Origin: a virus
IMG/VR virus record: IMGVR_UViG_3300034107_000725
Span: 1 to 64,000 of that record
DNA: 64,000 nt
Reading direction: 5' to 3' (one strand)
Below are positions 36,312 through 44,543 of the stretch, piece after piece; the stretch's first letter is position 1; each line of letters starts with the position of its first letter. The translations under genes were made by a program, and so were the position numbers. The notes beneath the pieces are model-generated. The model searched no databases. It was given only the letters and a program-made list of their open reading frames with translations, and was not told the DNA's origin.

Positions 36312-37021
36312 GTAAGCTCTTGGTCTACAGTTGTGTCACAGGCGGTTATGACGACATCTACGCTGGAATACTGGCTTCAACGGGTGCCGAGAGTCCTGAC
36401 GTTCGTTACGTGCTTTACACAGATCAGCTAGCTCAAAATGCTCCACCCAGACAGTTCAAACTCAAAGAATCTGCAATCAGTTGGGAGTTGAGACCACTGA
36501 TCTGGAGTCACCCTCTGTGCAAGATCCGAACAGCTCGATGGCACAAAGCGAACAGCCACCTGCTACCTGACGACGTGGATCATGTCTTGTGGCTTGACGG
36601 CACACAGCGGATTAAAAACATATCGCTATCAACCCAGCTGACAACTCCGCTGCAGACTGTCTGCGAGCTTGCCGCGTTCAAACACCCTGACCGCATATGT
36701 GTCTATCAAGAACTCATGGCCTGTCGCAAATGGAAAAAAGACAACTTTGAATTGATGCAGCGGCAGCTGGAAGGCTACAAAGCAGAAGGCTATCCAGCAT
36801 ACAACGGTCTAGTCGAAACTACTTGCGTATTCAGAGCTCACCGCAGTCCAAAAATCATAGCGTTCAACAGACTTTGGTGGCAGCAGATGGATCAACACAG
36901 CTTCCGAGACCAGCTGAGCTTTAACTATGCCGCTTGGAAGTTGAGTCTCCCTTTTGGTATTATCCCAGGCAACCGAACAAACTCTCCATTCTTTGACTAC
37001 GTACATCACAAGCACGGTTGA
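36308..37021 (+). CDS. DUF616-type glycosyltransferase, copy 2
   Basis: A 237-residue paralogue of the upstream gene: LVYSCVTGGYDD, YVLYTD, WHKANSHLLP, LWLDGTQRIKN and SFRDQLSFNYAAW follow the same order. The two are tandem duplicates that have diverged, so they probably transfer different sugars or link to different acceptors. The start overlaps the upstream stop by four bases. Confidence 0.8.
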   Translation: MSKLLVYSCVTGGYDDIYAGILASTGAESPDVRYVLYTDQLAQNAPPRQFKLKESAISWELRPLIWSHPLCKIRTARWHKANSHLLPDDVDHVLWLDGTQRIKNISLSTQLTTPLQTVCELAAFKHPDRICVYQELMACRKWKKDNFELMQRQLEGYKAEGYPAYNGLVETTCVFRAHRSPKIIAFNRLWWQQMDQHSFRDQLSFNYAAWKLSLPFGIIPGNRTNSPFFDYVHHKHG

Positions 37022-37042
37022 GTTTCACCTCAGGAGCATCCC

Positions 37043-38110
37043 GTGCTTAAAGTCGGTATCTTCACTCCCTACGTCCGCGGCGAGACTACGTTGGCGGCGG
37101 TACAGTTAGCCGACTGGTTGTTGCGGTGTGGCATCGAAGTTACGATCTTGGCCGAAGGTCGTATTGATTCCGGTATCCACCCAGTATGGGATAACAAAGT
37201 AAAACGAGCTACTCGCAAGACAGTCTATGCCTGGGCATATGGCTGTACGCATCTTTGCTGGTTCAGTGCCAACTTTGCAGCTGTGCGTGCAGCTCGACTG
37301 GTTGCACCGGACAGTCCTAAACGACGTACGCAAAACTTCTTCTTCCCCAGTTGGAATGGTTGGGGTCGAGAGCAGGAAGCGATGGTTTTGTTGTGCCAGC
37401 AGACCATATGCCTGAGCCAGGACATGGCATACTGGATAGATAAAAAATACTTTCAAACTGCGGTGATTCGCACGTGGGTCAATCTAGTCTCTCCAGCGTC
37501 TTTACTCTTTCCCAGAGTTGGTAGGCTGGACGTGACTGCAACACGGCTACTGGCAGTGATCACCAAGTCTGTTGAACTGGACATCGGTAACCAGTTGTTC
37601 AGCGTGTTTGACACCCTCTTAGACGGACACTCTGGACTACATGTGACCTTCCTGCTGGAACATTCGCTTCCCAAGGACTATCGAAAACAACTTGCAAATA
37701 TTAAACAAAAGCACGAAGACCGCGTAACTATTGTTACCGGACCACCATACTACGAGTACGTACAGTTAGCCAGACAACACGACTGGGTTTACCTGGCTAG
37801 CACAAGGCACACTTATGGTTCAATACTATCAACACTGATGAGTAGTTCTGTGCCCATCATCTGCCACGACGTCCCACCTGTGAGGAGTTACGTGGCAAAC
37901 AATTTCTCAGGAAAACTGATCAACTGTGACTTGATAGAAAGCCCGGGACCTGTGGCGGTAGTCGAGCTTGACGATGTGAGTCATACATTGGATAGCCTGC
38001 TTATCAGTCCTGACACAGTGATGAGAGCGATACAGACAAATATGGCTATATCACTGCAAAACAAACAAAGAGTCTTTGAACAGTTCATCTTTAGCGAGTT
38101 CATGAAGTGA
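37043..38110 (+). CDS. GT-B fold glycosyltransferase (GT4-like)
   Basis: A 355-residue protein with the GT-B layout: N-terminal VGIFTPYVRGETTLAAVQLA, a middle linker and a C-terminal donor-binding half with STRHTYGSILSTLMSSSVPI, which fits the E/G-x7-E-type motif of GT4 loosely. GTG is the start codon, preceded by CAGGAGCA. It follows the DUF616 pair in the glycan cluster. Confidence 0.75.
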   Translation: MLKVGIFTPYVRGETTLAAVQLADWLLRCGIEVTILAEGRIDSGIHPVWDNKVKRATRKTVYAWAYGCTHLCWFSANFAAVRAARLVAPDSPKRRTQNFFFPSWNGWGREQEAMVLLCQQTICLSQDMAYWIDKKYFQTAVIRTWVNLVSPASLLFPRVGRLDVTATRLLAVITKSVELDIGNQLFSVFDTLLDGHSGLHVTFLLEHSLPKDYRKQLANIKQKHEDRVTIVTGPPYYEYVQLARQHDWVYLASTRHTYGSILSTLMSSSVPIICHDVPPVRSYVANNFSGKLINCDLIESPGPVAVVELDDVSHTLDSLLISPDTVMRAIQTNMAISLQNKQRVFEQFIFSEFMK

Positions 38111-38685
38111 TTGGACATCCACACAACATTATCGTGGCCGGAACTCCAGGAGCCTGGACAAACACAGTAGCTACTGCGATAGCAAGCCAAGGCTGGGCCG
38201 TTACATGGCCCGGACAAGACCTGAGTAATCCGGAGGTTCAGAAGTTTCTGAACAACAATGCCCAGAATATTGAGATGCACAATATCCACCAGCAGATATG
38301 CGAGTGGCACAATGTTTCTCTTTTCAGCCCCAAGCTGCCTGACTATTACCATCCACCATACCCAGGACCCGCGGAGTACCTTTCCAAGTTTGAAGGCCCG
38401 GTAGTTCTCTCAAGTATCTCACTACCTCCGTTCTTGGACTTATGGGCGAATGCCAGTAACGTGGTGATTCACATCGAGGCCACTGAAGCGGAAGACCTTG
38501 CCATGCTCAACCAGTGGTCGCAAAACAAGTTTGCCCTAGACCACGTCAAAGCAGTTCGTGACAATTACATCAACCGATACCATAGACACCTGAAGTTGTT
38601 TCCAAAGGTGTTTACCATGACCAATGCGGAAGCTAAAGATCGAAAGCTAACCGAGCTGGCTCGATTTTTAAATTCCGCATTTTAG
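38107..38685 (+). CDS. Unknown protein with P-loop-like start, glycan cluster
   Basis: A 192-residue protein beginning HNIIVAGTPGAWTNTVATAI, which loosely resembles the phosphosulfate loop of sulfotransferases (GTPRSGTT) but lacks the key Arg/Ser. It could be a divergent nucleotide-binding enzyme that modifies the glycan. GTG start, overlapping the GT4 gene. The last 16 bases before its stop include a copy of the 13-bp palindrome (38670-38682), encoding its final residues. Confidence 0.6.
   Translation: MIGHPHNIIVAGTPGAWTNTVATAIASQGWAVTWPGQDLSNPEVQKFLNNNAQNIEMHNIHQQICEWHNVSLFSPKLPDYYHPPYPGPAEYLSKFEGPVVLSSISLPPFLDLWANASNVVIHIEATEAEDLAMLNQWSQNKFALDHVKAVRDNYINRYHRHLKLFPKVFTMTNAEAKDRKLTELARFLNSAF
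38670..38682 (-). repeat. 13-bp palindromic element, end of coding sequence
   Basis: AAATTCCGCATTT, the reverse orientation of the element, ends one base before the TAG stop codon of the preceding gene and lies about 40 bases upstream of the tubulin-like gene. Confidence 0.55.
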
Positions 38686-38724
38686 CCCGTAGAACCCTTC
38701 TTCCAAGAAAGCAGAAATCGACTC

Positions 38725-40002
38725 ATGCCAGACGAATCACTAGAACAACAGATGAACGCGTCCTTGAGTAAGGCCGTAGGTCAACCCGTTGCAAGCATTG
38801 CTCCAGCACCTCCGGTAGCTGTGTCAGCACCTACACCACTGGCTCCACCAGTTGGTGCAGTCAACCTGGGGAACATCGCAGCAGCTTTGCACCCCACAGC
38901 ACACCGACAGGCGGCAACGCAAGTCGTCGTCAACGACACGTTCCCATACGATGTTGCTTTCAACATGGCATTCCTGGGTTCAGGCCAAGGCGGAGCCAGG
39001 CTGGCTTCCAGCTTCTACGGTCTGGGCTACAGACGTGTAGGGTTGTTCAACACAGCAGAAAGCGATTTCCAAGGCCTGCCTGAAGAGATTCAACGACACA
39101 CGCTGCCGTTGGGCGGTGCAGCCAAAGATGCTCGGTTCGCCGAGCAGGCACTGGTAGGACACGAAGAGGAAATCTGGGATTTGCTACAGAGGTCCTGGGG
39201 CAACGACACAGACTACGGTTTGATCTGTGTAGGGCTTGGCGGCGGCACGGGCTCAGGCACAAGCGGCAGGCTTGTACAGATCGCTCGAGAATACATGGAG
39301 AGCAAGGGCAAACAACCTCGTGTTGGTGTGATTGCTTCAATTCCTTCCCCTACAGAAGGACAACAAGTCTGTCGTAACGCGATCACAGCATTCCAGCATC
39401 TGCTGGAGTTGAAGGTCAGCCCGCTGATTCTGATCGATAACGCTCGGATCAATCAACTGTACCGTCCAGGCATGTCACAGTTGTACACCGTGGCTAACAA
39501 CACGGTCAGTCAACTGTTTCACCTGTTCAACCAATTAGCAGCTGTACACAGTCCGCTAATTACCTTTGACCGAAGCGAACTGGCTCAGTTGCTGGACAAC
39601 GGCATCTGTGTCATGGGGGCAGCCAGCCTCCAGAACGTCACGAGTCCAGCAGACATCTCTGCGGCCATTCGGGATCAGCTCACCAACAATGTGTTGGCTG
39701 AAGTGGATCTCAAGCAAGGCACAAAGGGAGCCTGCCTCTTTGTCGGGGATCAGAATCACCTGGACAACCTAAGCATGGATTTCTTCGATGCCGGATTCGT
39801 TCAGATGAATCGCACGCTCAAAGGCGGCGACAGTGTGGTTCACCGTGGTGTCTATCTTGGAGCAGCTCCGGGACTTCAAGCCTATGCCATGATAAGTGAT
39901 TTAAAACCCCCAATTGCCACGTTGGCAAAGTTGGCCAAAGAGGCCAATATTACAAAGAATCAACTCGGTGGAATCGCCAAATTCTTGGGCGTAAATGACT
40001 GA
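38725..40002 (+). CDS. Tubulin/FtsZ-like GTPase (phage tubulin)
   Basis: A 425-residue member of the tubulin superfamily. After a Pro/Ala-rich tail (residues 1-70), the N-terminal GTPase core shows MAFLGSGQGGARLASSFY (T1-like loop), the tubulin signature GGGTGSG (residues 172-178) and the T7 loop SPLITFDRSELAQLL (Asp282, Glu285). At the position of FtsZ Asp212 it has Glu, as alpha-tubulin does. Phage homologues (TubZ, PhuZ) build dynamic filaments that centre phage DNA or carry capsids. It lies after the portal and glycan genes, with no ParR or TubR-like gene visible beside it. A similar chaperone or bacterial FtsZ copy is unlikely because of the low similarity to FtsZ. Confidence 0.9.
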   Translation: MPDESLEQQMNASLSKAVGQPVASIAPAPPVAVSAPTPLAPPVGAVNLGNIAAALHPTAHRQAATQVVVNDTFPYDVAFNMAFLGSGQGGARLASSFYGLGYRRVGLFNTAESDFQGLPEEIQRHTLPLGGAAKDARFAEQALVGHEEEIWDLLQRSWGNDTDYGLICVGLGGGTGSGTSGRLVQIAREYMESKGKQPRVGVIASIPSPTEGQQVCRNAITAFQHLLELKVSPLILIDNARINQLYRPGMSQLYTVANNTVSQLFHLFNQLAAVHSPLITFDRSELAQLLDNGICVMGAASLQNVTSPADISAAIRDQLTNNVLAEVDLKQGTKGACLFVGDQNHLDNLSMDFFDAGFVQMNRTLKGGDSVVHRGVYLGAAPGLQAYAMISDLKPPIATLAKLAKEANITKNQLGGIAKFLGVND

Positions 40003-40054
40003 GTTGTCCTATATCTTTTTTCGACCTGACTACATCCTTGGGAGGAGTTGACCC

Positions 40055-40366
40055 GTGTTTACCAATACAACTGCGTCGTTATCCGGCGAGTTAGCGGACC
40101 TTTTGACACACTTAGAGTCGGCTTACCGGGCCAAACTTGACGTGAAGCCTGGTGTTGTTTGCGATTCTGACGCGTTCTGTCGATGGGCTCACGACTACCT
40201 GACGGACAATCGTCCTTCAGAAGTCTTCCCCGTAGCTAATAACTACGGGGTATTGCTCACAAACGGCCAACGAGTAAAACTGTGTCCAGACGTTCCAGGT
40301 ATTTCCTATACAACAGGAGATATGGCGAATCCGGACACATCAATCTCGATAAGTCGAAAGGTTTGA
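40055..40366 (+). CDS. Hypothetical protein
   Basis: A 103-residue protein with a GTG start and an excellent GGGAGGAG site upstream. Two cysteines near residue 36 and 42. No family recognised; it follows the tubulin gene after 52 bases and could be a partner, which is only inferred from position. Confidence 0.62.
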   Translation: MFTNTTASLSGELADLLTHLESAYRAKLDVKPGVVCDSDAFCRWAHDYLTDNRPSEVFPVANNYGVLLTNGQRVKLCPDVPGISYTTGDMANPDTSISISRKV

Positions 40367-40373
40367 GACACAG

Positions 40374-41090
40374 GTGATTCATCCACTCTTCACCGGATTT
40401 GTCGCGTTTATCATGCAAGAGTTGTCTGACTACTCTTTGGAACATTTCCAAAGTGCTATGCTCGAACGACTTACAGAGTTTCAAGAAGCTGAAACGCCAC
40501 AACTCCTTGACTGGTATGCAGATCTGGAAAGCTACTGGCGAGAGCATCTCGCGGACGAGATGATTGACGAAGACCTTGAATCGTTCAACGTGTTGCTATC
40601 CGCCATAGACCTTGAAGAGTTAATGCAGCTGTCGTTGATCATCCGCCGAGAACTATCGGCGGAGGATTTACCAGATTTAGTGCACACAATCAAAGCCTTT
40701 TCGGCCACCTACACCCTTGAATGGGAAGACGGGCGAAGGCTGGAGTACAACTGCAAACCGATCAAGTTGCAAAATAAGCTGCGATTTGAGACTCCCATGC
40801 TGTTGGATCTAGCCGTTGTGTTTGATCGACAGATTGCAGAGACGCTCATCTCTCCAGGACCGGACACGCTGTACGAGCAAGCGGCCAGGCCTTATGACGT
40901 GGCCAAGTATGACGAGTTGATGAATGTCTTACAGAACCACATCGCTCAAAAGCCTGGCGGCGAGCGTGATCCCTACATTGATGTCTTGGCCCGCATCATG
41001 CATCAGTTTGGGCCCGCTCCCAAATTGGAAGTGGTACTATCGTCCGAAGACGATACCATTGAGTGGTTGGACAACGGAGGCGGTTTCTAA
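40374..41090 (+). CDS. Hypothetical acidic protein
   Basis: A 238-residue protein rich in Leu, Glu and Asp and likely helical in its first half (FQSAMLERLTEFQEAE), with a beta-rich middle segment. The GTG start is weakly supported; ATG 40413 is an alternative. Its stop codon touches the next copy of the 13-bp palindrome. Function unknown. Confidence 0.62.
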   Translation: MIHPLFTGFVAFIMQELSDYSLEHFQSAMLERLTEFQEAETPQLLDWYADLESYWREHLADEMIDEDLESFNVLLSAIDLEELMQLSLIIRRELSAEDLPDLVHTIKAFSATYTLEWEDGRRLEYNCKPIKLQNKLRFETPMLLDLAVVFDRQIAETLISPGPDTLYEQAARPYDVAKYDELMNVLQNHIAQKPGGERDPYIDVLARIMHQFGPAPKLEVVLSSEDDTIEWLDNGGGF

Positions 41091-41102
41091 AATACGGAAT
41101 TT
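41090..41102 (+). repeat. 13-bp palindromic element, 5' UTR copy
   Basis: AAATACGGAATTT begins on the last base of the preceding TAA and ends four bases before the AGGAG site of the small membrane gene. It shares 18 identical bases (41089-41106) with the copy at 58475-58492. Confidence 0.65.
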
Positions 41103-41116
41103 GCCAGGAGAATTAC

Positions 41117-41224
41117 ATGGACGTTATTCACAGTATCCTGCTTGTTCTATTGATTTTATGTGGCTTATCCACCGCGAGACTCCTGCATACTTTGTGGGTG
41201 TTTCTCTGGGACGATAAGGATTGA
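41117..41224 (+). CDS. 35-residue membrane protein
   Basis: A short ORF with AGGAG seven bases before its ATG. The product is one hydrophobic helix (HSILLVLLILCGLS) followed by a Trp-rich amphipathic end (LWVFLWDDKD). It is too short for the usual ORF cutoff, but the ribosome site and the absence of another gene in the 160-base gap support it. Single-helix phage proteins often act on the host envelope; no specific role is shown. Confidence 0.6.
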   Translation: MDVIHSILLVLLILCGLSTARLLHTLWVFLWDDKD

Positions 41225-41250
41225 TCTACACCTAACATAAGGGGCTGAGT

Positions 41251-41820
41251 GTGACAGGCGACGAACTGAAGTATGAGATGAGCTACTGGGGCAACTGCTG
41301 CAACACGTTCGACGAAGAACAGAAGCAATATGTCTATGCCCGGTTCATGGGATTGGAGGTCAATCACTACAAGATCCAGTTACCAGCTTCAGACATTATG
41401 GACGTAGGTGGAGGACCTGCGAGCATGTTGCTCAAGGTTCCAAACCTTATCCACGGCTTGGTAGTAGATCCGATCGAATACCCTGATTGGACCGTACAAC
41501 GCTATAAGACAAACAACATTACGGTACGCAAAGCGTATGGCGAGAATATACTAATCGACCGTAACTGGGATGAGGTCTGGCTCTACAACTGTTTGCAGCA
41601 CGTTAACGATCCAGAAAAGATCGTAAATAACTGCATGCGGTCTGGTAAGGTTTTTCGAATCTTTGAGTGGATCAACACTCCAGTGTATGAAGGGCATCCA
41701 CACTCTTTGACGAAAGAGATGCTTGATCGCTGGATCGGGCAATCAGGTGGAACTGTGTTGCTGAATGAAAGTGGCTGTGATGGCTGGGCATACTATGGCT
41801 GCTTCAAGACAGGGAATTAA
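41251..41820 (+). CDS. Class I SAM-dependent methyltransferase
   Basis: A 189-residue methyltransferase. Motif I is IMDVGGGPASMLLKV, the acidic residue ending beta 2 is in VVDPIEYP, and NCLQHVNDPEKIVNNC matches the motif after strand 4. The size is near the minimum for the fold. It could modify a glycan or small molecule rather than DNA, since no DNA-methylase DPPY motif is present. GTG start with AAGGGG upstream. Confidence 0.78.
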   Translation: MTGDELKYEMSYWGNCCNTFDEEQKQYVYARFMGLEVNHYKIQLPASDIMDVGGGPASMLLKVPNLIHGLVVDPIEYPDWTVQRYKTNNITVRKAYGENILIDRNWDEVWLYNCLQHVNDPEKIVNNCMRSGKVFRIFEWINTPVYEGHPHSLTKEMLDRWIGQSGGTVLLNESGCDGWAYYGCFKTGN

Positions 41821-41822
41821 CC

Positions 41823-42182
41823 ATGTGGGTTGTCATGTCCAGTGATGGTCAGATGTCAAAAGCGGAGATGATGAAAGAGCTTAATGAGCTCAGCATCTAT
41901 CCGCTTTTGGTTTACAAGAAGGATGGACGAACAACCGTGCCACTGTTCCCGACGTTGGGACTGGCACTGTCGTTTGCAAAGCGAAATACCCATCGCACGT
42001 GGCCAATTGCTACGATGGAGATAGACGACGACGTGCAAGAGAAACTGGATCAGGAAAACTTGGCCACTGAAGTTTTAACATGGCCTAGTCGCAGGGATAC
42101 GTCAGTTCATGTGCTGTATACAGATCATGAAGTTGTAACGCATTCTTACGGTAACCGCAGTACGGTCATGAAAGGGCTCTGA
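41823..42182 (+). CDS. Hypothetical protein
   Basis: A 119-residue protein with no recognised family, starting two bases after the methyltransferase stop. The N-terminal half has a mixed alpha/beta look (LNELSIYPLLVYKKDGRTTVPLF). Confidence 0.62.
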   Translation: MWVVMSSDGQMSKAEMMKELNELSIYPLLVYKKDGRTTVPLFPTLGLALSFAKRNTHRTWPIATMEIDDDVQEKLDQENLATEVLTWPSRRDTSVHVLYTDHEVVTHSYGNRSTVMKGL

Positions 42183-42221
42183 CGGCGGATTTGAACTAGT
42201 TCCATCAGGCGAGGGATAGCC

Positions 42222-42452
42222 ATGGGAATAGATAAGGCGAGTCAGCACGGCAAGCATTTTCGCAAGGTCGCGAAACTTGAGGCCATCAGACAGAAAAAGG
42301 GAGGACGATCACGTTACCGGGACACTCGGTTCTACAGTGAGCGTATGGTAAAGCGGCGAGCCAAGCAGGTAGCCGAAGAATTACACCACAAACGTCAGGA
42401 AGACCTAGAAAATGATGCAGCTGATTCGCGAGATAAGTCAATTCTTCGTTGA
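42222..42452 (+). CDS. Small basic protein
   Basis: A 76-residue, strongly basic protein (RQKKGGRSRYRDTRFYSERMVKRR) with a charged helix at the C-terminus. Probably binds nucleic acid. Its last 41 bases overlap the next gene. Confidence 0.6.
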   Translation: MGIDKASQHGKHFRKVAKLEAIRQKKGGRSRYRDTRFYSERMVKRRAKQVAEELHHKRQEDLENDAADSRDKSILR

Positions 42453-42837
42453 GATCTGGTTGGGCATTGCCTTCTGGTACACCACGATAGGTGTACGCAC
42501 AGGACAAAGGCTGGCAGGTCAAAAGATGGGTGAGATCAGGACAACCGGTGTGAAAACCGTTTGTCGCCGAGTCAACTTGCCTGCCAAGTTTGTTGTGACG
42601 GCGATGATCGAACCGGGCGATGGTACGCTGACTCTGTGTTGTCTTCCTGAGCCAGGCACTCACGGTGATATCACCTGGCTCAATCCTACTCAGATACAGA
42701 TTGGACCAGACGTCCGTGAGTTGATAGACTCTCCCAGCAGTCAGGTCATTGCGGACAAGTCACAAAGGCACCCAGCGGGTGAAACACTTTATCCTGCATG
42801 GCAGGAGAGAATCCAGTTTACAGTTAGGCTAAAATGA
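42412..42837 (+). CDS. Hypothetical membrane-anchored protein
   Basis: A 141-residue protein beginning with a hydrophobic helix (FFVEIWLGIAFWYTT, residues ~11-25), then a beta-rich domain. Two adjacent ATG codons (42412, 42415) could serve as start, both inside the previous gene. Likely one transmembrane anchor with a soluble domain. Confidence 0.6.
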   Translation: MMQLIREISQFFVEIWLGIAFWYTTIGVRTGQRLAGQKMGEIRTTGVKTVCRRVNLPAKFVVTAMIEPGDGTLTLCCLPEPGTHGDITWLNPTQIQIGPDVRELIDSPSSQVIADKSQRHPAGETLYPAWQERIQFTVRLK

Positions 42838-43037
42838 CTATCTTTGAACCAGTTAACCAGCTAGAAGTTGATACGCCTAAAGGTCGTGCGTCAGTGTGGT
42901 TGGTAACGGAGTACGGAACGGAGACAGAAAAGGTTTTTACCTGTATCCTCAAAGAAACGGGTGAGATCTGGGAGTTCACCAACCACGATATCAAAGCAGT
43001 GATAAACATCACTTTTGGGCGAGGAACTGTTAAATGA
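42834..43037 (+). CDS. Small hypothetical protein
   Basis: A 67-residue, beta-rich protein (VDTPKGRASVWLVTEYG) that overlaps both neighbours by four bases (ATGA junctions). Function unknown. Confidence 0.62.
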   Translation: MTIFEPVNQLEVDTPKGRASVWLVTEYGTETEKVFTCILKETGEIWEFTNHDIKAVINITFGRGTVK

Positions 43038-44296
43038 TTGCAGGGCAGAAGATCCGGCTGGCCGGGTTTCGAGTTAGCGGTTTCGCTGCTCGGGATCTGG
43101 CCACGTTCCTTACCTGGCCTGATGTTGAGTTAGTTGCTGTTGCAGATGTAGACCAGCTGGCTGTTGATGCATTCTGTGGCCGGTATCCTGAAACGGTTGG
43201 TTTTCAGGACTATCGTCAGTTACTGGCTGAGTACGGTTCTGCACTGGATGCTGTGATTATTGCGACACCAGATCACATGCATGCACCGATGGCAGCAGCA
43301 GCAATGCAGCACGATTTAGCGGTTTATCTGCAAAAGCCTTTAACCCACACTGTGTATGAAGCAAGGCAGTTAAGCCAGATTGCAAAAGAGCGTAATCTGG
43401 TGACTCAAATGGGTATTCAGATACAGGCTTCCAGCGAGTATCGTACGGCTGTGCACTGGATTCGATCGGGAGTGATTGGGCAGGTTAAAGAGGTGCATAT
43501 CTGGAGCGGCGATAACTGGGGCGACGAGGCAGAAAAACCCATGGCAAATGATCCCGTACCCCAGACGCTTGATTGGGATGGCTGGCTGGGCGTGGCAGAG
43601 TATCGCCCGTATATTGACAGATATTACACGCCGTATGAGTGGCGACGCCGTGTTGATTTTGGAACAGGTGCGATCGGGGATAAAGGTTGTCACTTATTCG
43701 ATCCGCTGTTTTGTGCTTTGGATCTAACTGCTCCAATCTCTGTTTGCAGCAAAGCCAAGCCACCAGGATATAACTGGCGACCACACAATCAAATCAACTA
43801 CACCTTTCCTGAGACAGACCAAACTAAAGGCCCGCTGCCCGTATATTGGTACGACGGTAACAACAAACCACCAAAGCACTTCAATCGCTTGTTTAACAAA
43901 CAGTGGTTTCCAGCTCACGGCTCAATTTGCGTAGGCACAGAAGGCTCGCTGTTTTTGGGTCATCTTTTTGAACCCGTAGTTGTAGGTGGACGACCCGGAC
44001 CAAGGCCTGTGCTGCCTGCGGGAAATCACTACCGCCAGTTTCTTGATGCCGTCAGGGGGCAGGGTAAAACCACAGCAGATTTTGAGTTCTCAGGACCGCT
44101 GACAGAGGCGGTCTTGTTAGGCTGTATTGCGTTGCGGTTTCCCGGAGTTGAGCTGCACTGGGATGCAAAAACGATGACGTTTCCAAACCACCCGGAGGCG
44201 AATGCATTCGTGCATAAAACTTACCGAAAGGGCTGGGAAGTTTCAGGAATCCTTGGCATAATACCTGAGACTTTTAACCACCAACACGGCTTCTAA
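43034..44296 (+). CDS. Gfo/Idh/MocA-type oxidoreductase
   Basis: A 420-residue oxidoreductase with an N-terminal Rossmann half (VELVAVADVD, IIATPDHMH, LQKPLTHTVYEAR) and a C-terminal alpha/beta half (GHFYDP-like GCHLFDPLFCALDL, GNHYRQFLDAV, GPLTEAVLLG, FVHKTYRKGWEV). These blocks match sugar-acting family members common in Planctomycetota and lacking in most phages, so the gene was probably acquired from a host. The usual GxGxxG of the cofactor loop reads GFRVSG, with Arg at the second Gly. That may change cofactor choice. It is flanked by phage small genes, overlapping the previous one, so it is now part of the phage operon. A sugar-oxidation role in nucleotide-sugar or glycan synthesis fits the many glycosyltransferases. 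Confidence 0.85.
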   Translation: MIAGQKIRLAGFRVSGFAARDLATFLTWPDVELVAVADVDQLAVDAFCGRYPETVGFQDYRQLLAEYGSALDAVIIATPDHMHAPMAAAAMQHDLAVYLQKPLTHTVYEARQLSQIAKERNLVTQMGIQIQASSEYRTAVHWIRSGVIGQVKEVHIWSGDNWGDEAEKPMANDPVPQTLDWDGWLGVAEYRPYIDRYYTPYEWRRRVDFGTGAIGDKGCHLFDPLFCALDLTAPISVCSKAKPPGYNWRPHNQINYTFPETDQTKGPLPVYWYDGNNKPPKHFNRLFNKQWFPAHGSICVGTEGSLFLGHLFEPVVVGGRPGPRPVLPAGNHYRQFLDAVRGQGKTTADFEFSGPLTEAVLLGCIALRFPGVELHWDAKTMTFPNHPEANAFVHKTYRKGWEVSGILGIIPETFNHQHGF

Positions 44297-44311
44297 CCAA
44301 AAGAAGTTCTC

Positions 44312-44542
44312 ATGGCAACGAAGTACGTACAATTCACAAGCGTAGAGATTCGCCATCTCCAGGAAGTCTTGCAAGAATGTAAGTTGGTTGGCAATTATAG
44401 TGGCGAACGGGAACAATATTGGAAGCGGCATGATCGGATTGTCAATAAACTGTCAAACGGAACAACGGATAACCCAAACAGTATTCAAGAACACCGAGAG
44501 CGTGCGATTCAGAAACTAATCGAAGCCAATCGAGGACGTTGA
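44312..44542 (+). CDS. Small charged protein
   Basis: A 76-residue helical protein with many Glu, Lys and Arg residues. It follows the oxidoreductase gene and precedes the Cys-repeat gene by one base. Unknown function. Confidence 0.62.
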   Translation: MATKYVQFTSVEIRHLQEVLQECKLVGNYSGEREQYWKRHDRIVNKLSNGTTDNPNSIQEHRERAIQKLIEANRGR

Positions 44543-44543
44543 A

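Noticed and set aside
38725-40002. Full phage-nucleus system
   Set aside because: Only the tubulin-like gene is visible. No shell protein or phage RNA polymerase subunit can be seen in this window.
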